Source: Plectosphaerella cucumerina
Lineage: Eukaryota > Ascomycota > Sordariomycetes > Glomerellales > Plectosphaerellaceae
DNA: 64,000 bases
Direction: 5' to 3'
Assembly (NCBI GenBank): GCA_020746995.1
Contig: JAGPXD010000001.1
Span: forward strand, 1,674,001-1,738,000
The position numbers were made by a program, and so were the translations under genes. Shown one piece after another: positions 25,589 through 35,242 of the stretch (positions are counted from its first letter, which is position 1; each line of letters begins with the position of its first letter). The notes under the pieces were generated by a model. The model ran no database searches. It saw only the letters and a list, made by a program, of their open reading frames with translations, and had not been told where the DNA came from.

Positions 25589-26775
25589 ATGGCTTCCTCG
25601 GCAGCTCCCATCGCCCAGGCTGTGACCGTCTCCCTTGAGGACCTCAAGACTGGTACGTGCCTCCTTACTTGGACCATGATAACCACCACCTCGACCATCA
25701 CTAACACTTCCTCCCCAGGCAACGTCTCCTTCGAGACTCTCCAAAACGCCTTCGGCCCCGACTCCCTCGGCATCCTCGTCGTTAAGGACGTGCCCCCCGA
25801 GTTCGCCCAGCTCCGCCACCAGGCCCTCTCCTACTCATCCTACCTCGGCAACCTCCCCGAGGAGGAGCTCCAGAAGCTCGAGAACGCCGCCGCAAAGTAC
25901 CTGACCGGCTGGTCCCTCGGCAAGGAGCAGCTCAAGAACGGCCAGGCCGACACCTTCAAGGGCTCCTACTACGCAAACTGCGCCTTCTACGTCGACCCTT
26001 CCCTCGACTGCGCCGCGCCCACCCCCGAGTTCAACACGGATAACTTCCCAGAGTACCTCTCCCCGAACCTCTGGCCCGGCGACGCCATCCTCCCCGGTTT
26101 CCGCCCTTCCGTCGAGACCCTCTGCCGCCTCATCATCGACGTCGCCGTCCTCGTCGCCCGCGCCTGTGACCGCTTCGCCGAGCGCGAGATCGACAACTAC
26201 CCCCCGGGTACCTCGAGCACGTCGTCTCCTCTAGCAACACCACAAAGGCCCGCCTGCTGCACTACTTCCCCCAGACGCAGAGCGCCATCGCAGACACAAA
26301 CGGCATCGACGCCGACGACGACTGGTGCGCCACCCACCTCGACCACGGCTGCCTCACCGGTCTCACCTCGGCCATGTTCATCGACGAGGGCAGCGTGTCC
26401 ACCGCCGTCCCGGCCCCCTCCGAGCTCAACAACACCTCGGCCAGCCTGCCGCCCCTCGCCGAGCTGCCCGCGAGCCCCGACCCGCGCGCCGGCCTGTACA
26501 TCAAGTCGCGCACCGGCGAGACCGTCCAGGTCAAGATCCCCCGCGACTGCATCGCCTTCCAGACCGGTGAGGCCCTCGAGCGCATCACAAACGGCAAGTT
26601 CAAGGCCGTCCCCCACTTCGTCAGGGGCGTCCGTGCAGAGGTCAGCGACGGCCGCATCGCCCGCAACACCCTCGCCGTCTTCACCCAGCCCAACCTCGGC
26701 GAGGAGATCGACATTAACCAGCACATCACCTTTGGCGAATTTGCCCGCGGCGTCGTCGCCAAGAACACCGTCTAG
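25589..26775 (+). CDS. Probable 2OG-Fe(II) oxygenase (isopenicillin N synthase-like fold), one-base frameshift
   Basis: Exon 1 is 25589-25652 and exon 2 is 25719-26775. Together they code about 373 residues if one missing base is allowed for. The intron (GTACGT...CCCAG) is clear. From 25719 the frame runs to DNYPPG at about 26206, where a C6-G3 homopolymer is followed by a reading frame one base short; the next frame continues directly with YLEHVV and runs to the stop. The 2-His-1-carboxylate site is visible: HLD in DDWCATHLDHGCLTGLTSAMF, and the distal His in FKAVPHFVRG, followed by the likely 2OG-binding Arg in GRIARNTLAVF. Substrate is unknown. No intron of plausible length resolves the break (a 27-nt candidate would not change frame). 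It is either a sequencing error in the homopolymer or a recent pseudogene. Confidence 0.7.
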
Positions 26776-26951
26776 GGCAAATCAAATCTAAAAAGCATCA
26801 AAATAATATGAGTATATGAGGAAATGTCCAAAAGGAGATTGGTAGTCCATTATATCGGTCCTACCCTTGGTAAAGATCGCCTATGCCATGAAATGCCTTC
26901 TAAATGCTGTACAAAATATAAGAAACGTAAAAACTCCTTCCCATGACACAT

Positions 26952-29201
26952 TCAAACGGCAGAGCTATCGACGGCACCACGACGCTGATCGGCAAACCGA
27001 ATGGTGGCGCTCCTGCTCGTGCTGCGACGGCGTTGCGGAGGCACGCTCATGCTGTCTCCAGAGAGCGACCTCTCGTCGGCGAAGCGGATGTTGGCGCGGC
27101 TCATGCTGCGCCGGCGCGCACGAGAATCCGCCCACGACTCGTTGTTGCCATTCTCGAACCCGCCCGCGAATCTAATCGTGTTGCGGCTCATGCTGCGGTT
27201 GCGACGGCGGTTCTCTCCGACCGTCTCTTCCGAGTCCCGCTTGTTGAAGTCCGGGTCCTTCTCCGCCGGGTCCTCGTCGCGCCAGTCCGGAAGACCAGAC
27301 ATGTTGAGCACCGGACGAGCGAAGCGGTTGTAGACGATAAAGGTGGAGTCGTCGCCTTCGATGGCGTTGGATGGGGGAGCCACGTGGATGGAGGCGCGGC
27401 GCATTTCCACAGCATCGTCCTGCACGGGTTGGACGCCCATGAACTTGTAGAACTGGTTCAGTATCGGTATCGACAGACCGTGGACGACGATGGAGAAGAA
27501 CGCCAGCCAGTACACCGTGGGTCCGATGGCACGGAGCAGGTTGTTAACTTCCTCATCGCTGGTCGAGTCCAAAGGCGGATACACATGGCGAGTGTGCTCC
27601 ACGTAGAACGCAGCGCCGACGCCGATGGGACCGAAGTAACCGACGAAGAGGGCCTCGCGCCAGTTGCGGATCGTGTGAGGCATCAGCTTGTACATGATCA
27701 TGATGGCCGGGATACGACGGAACAGCAGGACCAGGAAGCCCAGTCCGACGAGTCGTCCATAGGTGATACCGGTCGCCGCAGATTGGAATTCGTCCCACGG
27801 GAGCACAGCGCCCAGGTACATGAACCCACCGGCGTTGAGGAGGCAGTCGATGCACGAGTTGACCTCGTCATGGCGCTTGAGACTCTCTGCGAGGTATTCT
27901 CCATCCCAGTTGAGCGCACTGCCAGCGGCGAAACAGGCGATGAGGTCGTTGCTACCGAACAGGCCGGGGGTGCCAATGAAGAAGAGCTTAGGGAGGGTCA
28001 GTCCTGCAACGTCGGGTCAGGGGCTTGGGAAAAGAAACTTACACCAAAGGCACAGGGCACGAGCAGGTAACTCTCTGAGTCGATCCACTTCCTGCACGCC
28101 AAGGTTTAGCCCAGACTCTTCGACAAATTCAACCCAGGATCCTGGGAGCAAAGGTGTTGACATACTTCTTCAGAGACACCTTCAGACCGTACCGGGCCAG
28201 TGTGCCGACAACAGCACCGTAGACTGCGCCCAAGACGACGTAGTAGATCAGCGTCCAGACAACCCAGTTCTTGATGGCCTCTCCGGGACCGCCGCCCTGC
28301 CTGTCGACGTCGCCGGCACGGCGATGGAGCTCGCCGGCGTGGTGTTCGGCGCCGCTGGCGTGGCGGATCAGGTATGTGGCCAGCATGAGAAATGGGAAGC
28401 CGAAGCCGTCGTTGGCGCCTGCCTCTGCGGAGATGATCTCACGCACCGGACGGGCGACGTACTTGTCCGAGAAGGGCCCCTTGGCGACAGCTTGGGAGAG
28501 CACAGGATCTGTCGATGTCACGCAGGCGGCGATAACCATGGCTGCGAGCAGGGTGACCTTGGGTATCGTGGCGAGGATACAGAGGGTAGTAGCCAGCCAC
28601 ATCATCGTCATGACGGGGATAAGGATCAGGAACATGTCCTTCCAGCGAGCCAGGGTGTATTTAGCAGGCAGCTGGTAGCCAGCGATAGCGAGCTGGATGC
28701 CAATCATGACACGCATAACGCCCTAGGGAAGATAGATGTTAGTTTTCGGTGCTGGAAGGGTACAACTTCATGCCACCCATGGCGCCAAGACGTACCAGAG
28801 TGATCTCGGACACCTGGCCGGCGATGCCAGCACCCCATTCCTCCGCCAAGATCAGCCTGCCCGCTATGGGACCGAGGATGATGCCGACGATGAGAGCCGG
28901 TACTGGATAGAATGTCAGTGCTGTCGAGAGTGAGAGTATTGGTGATACAAAGGGGCAGATGAGTGCAAGGCGGGAGTTTGGAGATGGGAAAATGACGCAC
29001 ATGCTTCGCCAAGATACCATTTGTTCTTGATCTTGGCTGAGAGACATCCATAGAGAATGAGGTAGAGCCCTGGGCGGTTCAAGTCAGCTCAAGATATCGC
29101 CGGAAACGGGTGCTAGTCAGGGGAGGGTCAGGGTGAGCTATACCAAAGGCGCTGATGAGGATGTTGAGGTGACTGGTGTTGATCTCCGGACCGGCGGCCA
29201 T
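26952..29201 (-). CDS. Na+(K+)/H+ antiporter, plasma-membrane fungal NHA/SOD2 type
   Basis: Six exons: 29144-29201, 29001-29069, 28796-28902, 28166-28722, 28043-28091 and 26952-27986, giving 624 residues. It should exchange Na+/K+ for protons across the plasma membrane for salt and pH tolerance. The N-terminal half holds about 12 membrane helices, with PALIVGIILGPIAG, ACVTSTDPVLSQAV (ion-site TDP) and SAEAGANDGFGFPF (conserved ND motif). The cytosolic tail has three copies of an (R)RRS-x-SR-x-IRFA motif between about 26975 and 27205. The last intron has two readings: 27987-28042 with a perfect GTAAGT donor (chosen) or 28004-28044, which would add LTLPK. Alternative family names differ (Nha1, Sod2, Cnh1), so no symbol is given. 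Confidence 0.9.
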
Positions 29202-30506
29202 GGTTGCGGGAGCTTAGAAATGACGCTCGTTGAAGATGTATTTGGGGCGACTCCTTTCAGAAATGGGAGCAGCGTCCCCGACTCATTACAGGGGGGGTGG
29301 GCAGGATAAGGGAATATGGGCAACCCTTTCCAAGGAGCGAGCGATTCGTTCCCAGCAACGACAAGAGACTCGCGGCGCAGACGGACGGGGTGTGAACGAG
29401 GACAAGAATTGCGAAAGGGTCGATCCGGGGGGAAAGGGCGTCCCTGAGGTCGTAATAACCAGGCACGAGTTCCCACAGAAAGGCCAAAAGGAATGTGATG
29501 ATAGGACCTGCGATCAAGGCTCGGCGTCTTGGCCTCTCTTGGCTGTGGCCATGGCAAGCTTGGCGGAGGGTAATGGCGCCGCGGGACCAAGACAAATGAC
29601 ACCGTTGCCGACGAGGGATTTGATACCGGTAATGCATAATAGTCATCGAGGGGAATCTTTGGGTCCTCTGAGGATGTAAAGAGACCGTGGTGCGGCGACG
29701 TGGGGTTGAGGCATCTCATCGCGATGCCTCGGGATCAGGGGAAATGAAGAGGCGGTGATGGACGAAGCTTGGACGAGTCAGCCCGGCGCTTCCACTCAAC
29801 TCAGCCCACCCGCTCCGCCGTCGTCCGCATCACTTTTGGAAAGTGGCCACAGCTGACGCCGGGGCATCCAGCGGCGAGCACGCGTTTCCGGGCCATGTGG
29901 ACGCTGGTAGAGGGAGCTTGGTGTTGCTCGTGGGACGGTTCGGACACTGTGAGATTTTGACGTCAGGGGACCGACCATATCAGGGGGGGACCGTTGCCGT
30001 CCCAAGACTGCGAGCCGCACCTACCTGTGGGGAAGAATTCCTCGGCATCCCTCGCGCGCTCGTCATATCGGACGGATTGTCGACAGCTTCATCGATTCGG
30101 CCTTCCACTGCGCTGTGGGAAAGCGCGAAGAGAGCGAGGGGATGGGTCAAATTAAGGTGTTGCTGATTAAGGCCGCCCATCTCCGCATCGGTACATGGCC
30201 AGCGAGTCCCGAGGTCGCTCTTAAAAGGGCGATAGCCTACGTCAGTGGACCTTGCTCTCGGGTATCACGGAACAGTGGAAGGAGCTGGATAGCAGCGCCT
30301 GCCGTGTATTGCTCAGCGACCGCTGGTGCTGCTGCAATCGGCGGGCTGGAGCACGTCGTCGACCCCTCCCCTCACTTGATGATGCACTCCAGCTTACTAC
30401 GAGTCAACCACCTGCTAGATAAATTCGAGTCTGCACATTCGAACAACTCCCAAGACATTTTCTTCCTTACTTCCTCATCACCGAAACACTTCAGCCCCAC
30501 GCAACA
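29202..30506. other. Divergent promoter region, antiporter / DsbA-like gene
   Basis: 1.3 kb with no supportable gene. Frames over 29138-29719 contain no recognisable motif. Confidence 0.5.
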
Positions 30507-31172
30507 ATGGCCCTGCCCCCCAAGTTCGCCGGTCACAAGCTGACCTTCGTGTCCGCCGACGCGAAAGCCCCCACGTCGTCCTCCTCGGGCGTCCCCTTCC
30601 AGCCTCACACCCTGGAGCTCTTCCTCGACTACGTCTGTCCCTTCAGCGCCAAGCTCTTCCTCCGCTTCTACGACGACGTCGCCCCCGCCATTCGCGAGAA
30701 CTCCGCCTGGGCATCCGGCATTCAAGTCGTCTTCCGCCAGCAGGTCCAGCCCTGGCACCCCTCGTCGACCCTCACCCACGAGGCTGCCCTGGCGGTGCTC
30801 CAGGTCGCGCCTGAGAAGTTCTACGACTTCAGCGCGGCTCTTTTCCGCGACCAAAAGGCGTACTTTGACGCCAACGTTGTCAACGAGACCCGTAACGCGA
30901 CCTACAAGCGCCTCGCCCAGCTTGCCGGCTCTGTCGGCGTTGACGAGGCACAGGTTCTCGACCGCCTTACCATCTCGGACAAGCCCGCCTCCGACGGCAG
31001 CCTCAACACTGGCAATGCCGTCACCAACGACCTCAAGGTCGCTGTGAAGATTGCTCGCCTGGTTGGTGTGCACGTCAGCCCGACCGCAATTTTCGATGGC
31101 GTTGTGGCCAACGACATCAGCTCTGGCTGGACCAAGGAGCAGTGGACCGAATGGCTGCAGAAGAACATCTAG
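30507..31172 (+). CDS. DsbA/thioredoxin-fold protein with a single-cysteine CPFS motif
   Basis: Single-exon gene of 221 residues. After about 30 variable residues comes LELFLDYVCPFSAKLFLRFYDDV, the first strand and helix of a DsbA-like thioredoxin fold. The CxxC of true disulfide oxidoreductases is reduced to CPFS. The helical insert (YDFSAALFRDQKAYFDA...) and the cis-Pro loop (GVHVSPTAIFDGVVAND) are both present, so the fold is complete. No signal peptide is visible, which argues for a cytosolic protein. The single Cys suggests a glutathione-type or non-redox role rather than disulfide formation. Substrate and pathway are unknown. Confidence 0.85.
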   Translation: MALPPKFAGHKLTFVSADAKAPTSSSSGVPFQPHTLELFLDYVCPFSAKLFLRFYDDVAPAIRENSAWASGIQVVFRQQVQPWHPSSTLTHEAALAVLQVAPEKFYDFSAALFRDQKAYFDANVVNETRNATYKRLAQLAGSVGVDEAQVLDRLTISDKPASDGSLNTGNAVTNDLKVAVKIARLVGVHVSPTAIFDGVVANDISSGWTKEQWTEWLQKNI

Positions 31173-31294
31173 GCAGATCACGAGATATAGCCGTTTCTAA
31201 TATGAATCCAGGTTACCTAATGTCGTCACTATCCGTGACCTTATTATTTCGCCCAGGTGTCGTGCTGTAGAAACACATCCCTCGCCCTTAACCG

Positions 31295-33038
31295 TCAGAC
31301 AGCATACCCCTGAGACTGAGGACTCATGAGCTTGACTTGCTCGTATGGAAGAGGACTCGAAAACCCGCGAGGCGTCATCCCGTCGCTGGTATCCTCGACA
31401 TGAACGTGTCCTTCGCAACACATGGCGCGATCATGCCTCTTCTCGACTAGGTGCGTCGCCCCGATCATCAGGATCGACCAAGCGAGTCGCATCAAGACAA
31501 GGTCAGCGACCAAAATCGCGATAATGAGCGGGCCGACTGGCTTCATTTGAGGCACCTGGCACATGTACTGGCTGTGAATTTGGACGGAGTGATTTCAAGC
31601 CGGCCCATGCCTTCGCGGTTGCGGGAGTCCCTGTAGCTCGCGTCCGCAGGGCCGACGGCCGCGTTCATCTTGCCCTGGCCAGTGATGATCTTGGTGTATT
31701 CCTGTAGGAGGTCCTCGTACTCTGGAAGGAGGAGGCTCGGGCCCTTGCCTTGACCGAGATCGGCGAGGACGGTCGAGTAGAAGGACTTACCGTACTTGTC
31801 GACATAGTCCCAAATGTCGGGAAGACCGTCGTTGTCAAGCCATTTCGCCATGTCGCGGTGCGAGTCTTTTTCATCGGCCAGGATGCCAGCAGTCTCGTTT
31901 GGGTTGGACTTGAAGACGAAGTGGCATCGCGTCTCGAAGAAGTTGATCGAGTCAAAGGGACGTCTGTCGGGTTGCGGCATGAGGTCTGGCATGTTAGCGA
32001 TACCAGCATGAGGGGCAAGGTTGAGATTTGCCTTGACGTACTGATCGACCCTTTGCTGATCTGGTACAGCCATTTTGATTTCAGTGCATCACGGCTTTCC
32101 TGGAGCGCCCATGCAAGCTCAACCCAGTAGTTCTCTCTGGGACATGTCAGCTCTTGATCAACCACGGTAGTCAGCAAGTGGTTCAAGTGCCTACAAGAGA
32201 GAAGCTCCCCACCAGGGACTGGCTCTGTTCTGCATGTCGAGCTGGAGAAGTTGCGTCTGCTGCCCATTCTCAATGTTAGGGGGGATCAAGTCGTACTCGG
32301 TACTCATGTTGACCAGCATACGGTCGTTTCCGGTCGTGACATGACAAGACACCGACGCCTGTTCGGTCAGCTCCGATTCACAGATACAAGTGTGACGGTA
32401 ACCGCATCATGATCTTTGGACCCCACTGGGTGTACCCGAACTGGGCAGCGGTTCGGTCTTCCGCGAGAAGCTCCAGCTGCATGTTGTAGACCCGGCAGTC
32501 ATCGAGCGTGCCTGCCAAGTAGCGCAATGACGGCAAGATCACAGAGTTCTCCTGTCGATCGTCAGGGCTCACATCATTCTCTTGAAGCCTCGCAACATGA
32601 TCGAGCCTATAGGGCAAAGAGAACTTGTTCGTGTACAGCCCTGAAGATATGGTCAGCTACATCTCGTCGCGGGGTCTTGCTTCAGTAATCTTACTCGCGC
32701 CTAGGGGTATCTCTCGAGGTGTGCATGAACCCTCGAGCTGCCGAGCATTGGGTCAGCACCAGATGACTGCTTTTCTCTACAAAAAGAAGGCAAAGACAAC
32801 TACGAACCTTTCCCATCAGGCTGATGGGCCATCGTGTCTCACGATCAGATTCCGCGAGGGTAGAGCTCGGATCATTGGTGTAAACGACCTTGAGCTCGTA
32901 GGCATTGGCCGAGAAATTGAGAGCAGAGAATAGCACGAGCAGCAGAAGCCCGCCGATTACCACGGCATAGGTGAACCAGCCGAAGGGGAAGCGCCTGCTC
33001 AGGTTGTACCGGAAAAAGGACTGTGCCATCGTGTCCAA
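31295..33038 (-). pseudogene. Decayed gene of a fungal membrane-protein family (CQVP-motif family, unknown function)
   Basis: Recognisable pieces in order: 32808-33038 (MDTMAQSFFRYNLSRRFPFGWFTY, then one membrane helix), 32695-32737, about 32403-32640 (RLYTNKFSLPYRL...SLRYLAGTLDDC...RTAAQFGYTQWGP), about 32195-32358 (SVSCHVTT...MSTEYDLIPP) and 31295-32136. The last piece has ENYWVELAWALQ, SINFFETRCHFVF, KSFYSTVLADLGQ, LEITPS and a final SQYMCQVPQMKPVGPLIIAILVADLVLMRLAW helix. This order matches a family common in Sordariomycetes: an N-terminal anchor, a large outer domain and a CQVP segment before the last helix. The frame is lost by one base at three places: near the junction at 32358-32403, in an AAAA run at about 32073-32076, and near 31575-31583. 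Canonical introns fix the other junctions but not these. Function of the family is unknown to me. Confidence 0.68.
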
Positions 33039-33975
33039 GCCGGCTCTGGAGATACAATAGGAGCAAGCATCCTAGAATTTGGATCAGGCTGAGACGGGTA
33101 GACTTCTTAAACATCCGGATCTCGCTCTTGTCCCACAAATAGGCGGCAGGTGGTCGCAATGCACCCAGAGCCTGGCCAAAAGTGTGGCTGCTGCACAACG
33201 GAAGCGAGGCCGCTCGCCCGGCGAGATACCCTGCGGGAATTGGGCAACTTGCATGACTGGTGTGCTACACAAGCTGTCAGCTGTCGCTCTCAGCCCCTTG
33301 AAGACAGGGGAATGTAGAACGACGCAATTGGGGGCCATTTCGACACCGACGAGGCTGTCCTGGTTTGTCGTGGTTGTCCCAGATCATGAGATCGCGGCCA
33401 GCTTGAGTCTACTTGCCAATCACCTAGCTTCAAAACTCGTTTCTCGGCCATCGCCAAGGGTTTACTGTAGAAGCGGTGACGGAAAGTATTTCGGCCAGCT
33501 CTAGCTGGCTCAGATATCTCGCCGTGCCTTCGAAGATACATTTCTTGAAGCGTGTTATTGATGTTTGGTGTCCCGTCCATGTGCCGAAGGATGCCGATCG
33601 ACACAGTAGACCAAGAGAGAGAAGACTGTTCGTCCAGCAAGGCCGTTTCTGCATGAGCTCTAACAGGGTATATCACTTTCCATATCTAAACCTGACTTGA
33701 CTTGGAGAGAGCACGATAAGGACAACTTGGGAGGGGAGGGTCTCTGGCTCAGGGGGCTGCCTGCCATATGGCAAGGGGCGAACTTCCAGATTTACAAGCA
33801 GGCAACATCAAGAGCAGCAGGCCTTTCTGACAAATTTGGTCTCTAGAAGGCGCAAAATACATTGTGACACGTCTGATTGTACCCAAGAGCCACAATTGGC
33901 AGCGAAAGGGGTAACATGTGCTCAGGTGGGACGAAACTGGTCTATAAACGCCCAGTGCTCCAGTTTTTGACACCA
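33039..33975. other. Gene-free flank between the decayed gene and the class II tRNA gene
   Basis: No exon series, RNA gene or repeat was recognised. Confidence 0.5.
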
Positions 33976-34250
33976 GGTGCGGTGGCCGAGTGGTTAAGGC
34001 GACAGACTGTAAGTTCCCTCTCCCAGAGGGCGGAAGCTATGCCCTTTCCACCGTCACCCCCAGGCACTAACGCACCGCTAGCAAGATTCCTTCTTCGTCC
34101 TCCTAGAGGATGCTCTGACCAAATCGCCTCTCCTACTCCCCTCATGAGAGTGGGCTGGCAGGGGAGTGCGGTACGGGAGGAGCGTCGTCGATCTCATGAT
34201 CACGACTTCTGTTGGGGCAACCTTCGCGCGTTCGAATCGCGCCCGCATCA
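33976..34250 (+). tRNA. Class II (Ser-like) tRNA gene with GUA anticodon and 194-nt intron
   Basis: Acceptor stem GGTGCGG (33976-33982) pairs with CCGCATC (34243-34249), with discriminator A34250. The D arm GCC-GAGTGGTTAA-GGC (box A) is identical to that of the tRNA-Ser(AGA) genes here. Anticodon stem ACAGA (34002-34006) pairs with TCTGT (34208-34212). The variable arm is 13 nt (34213-34225), as in tRNA-Ser. The T stem GCGCG/CGCGC flanks TTCGAAT (box B). Nine T at 34254-34262 form a Pol III terminator. With the canonical intron site after base 37, the anticodon is GTA (34009-34011) and the intron is 34013-34206. The third base from its 3' end is G, able to pair with C32 as splicing requires. 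A GUA anticodon belongs to Tyr, whose nuclear tRNA is class I. Alternatives are a mutated or disrupted tRNA-Ser (CGA sits at the intron's 3' end) or a pseudogene. Confidence 0.6.
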
Positions 34251-35242
34251 TCATTTTTTTTTGCGTTTTTCGCAATTTAGCCCTCGCACCTGCTTTCCCT
34301 CTTTTTCCTTCGAAAACGCCGAAAATGTGTCGTTTTACGACCGATTTGTCGTTTTTTAGGGCGGTACAGCGTCCAAAAAAGTGTAATTTTGTCCTTTCAT
34401 GGTGGTGACAGACCTGGATTTCATCACTGACAATGCTGTTGCTACCCTGATGCCCATCGTTCGTACTGAAGGCGTCCCAGATGCAGCAGGTCGATGGTCG
34501 TATCAGGTCGAGAGAACTCGACGCTGTCATTCGTTTGGGGGGTAGAAATGGGGCGTGAGAGTCAGTCCAAGGTCGTTAGCCAGACTACCGGTAGAGACTG
34601 TTTCCTGACCGATTTGCCTGCTTCGTCGTCAGGAAGCCGTGGAAAAAAACCACTGCCAGTACCATAGTATCAAGGGAAAACGATGTGTGCCTGTCAAGAC
34701 CTGCGGCGTGTGATGATCCTGTGCCCAGGTACTCTATCTTGCCAAGAAAAGACAGCCTAACTGAACGGCAACAAGCACAGCCAGGCTGGATTCCCCTGGC
34801 GAACCCATACAGCACACAAGTCAAGCCCATTCTCCCCCGCGTCCTCGGTCGTACACTCACGGAAGGCCTCCCCATGCACTGTTGGACGTGATGAATATTG
34901 TGCTACCCGACGCGGACAGCAAACAGGCGTGCTACCTCCTACACCCACGCCCGTTAATGCCGGCCAACTTTCCCGAGCCCACCAAGCACACACAGACACA
35001 CAACATACAGATCCGTCCTCACAAGTCCCCCCGCTAACAGAGAGTATCCTGACCACAGCATATTCCTGCAGAACCACCACATGAGATAGACAAAGAGAAT
35101 TAGGCGCCGACGGCGAGCCGGTGCCTGGGGATATCAAACCAAATCAAGGCCAATCAACACTCATCGCGCGCGCAAAGACAAGAGAAGCACAGGGTCCGCC
35201 CGGGTGGGCATGGTAGTCGCAGAGAGCAAGGGCCGCAGCTCT
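34251..35242. other. Intergenic region, tRNA to acyl-CoA synthetase 3' end
   Basis: Begins with the T9 terminator at 34254-34262, followed by A/T-rich sequence with repeated CGTTTT/CGAAAA words to about 34370. No gene seen. Confidence 0.5.

Noticed and set aside
26208..26234. GT...AG segment that might be an intron repairing the oxygenase-like gene
   Set aside because: Only 27 nt and a multiple of three, so it is too short and does not change the frame.
28004..28044. Alternative last intron of the antiporter
   Set aside because: 41 nt with a weaker donor; the 27987-28042 choice has GTAAGT and a CTGAC branch site, though this is not fully settled.
32057..32124. 68-nt GT...AG segment that would splice around the break near 32075 in the CQVP-family gene
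   Set aside because: It would delete VELAWALQESRDAL, which fits the family, and two other breaks would remain.
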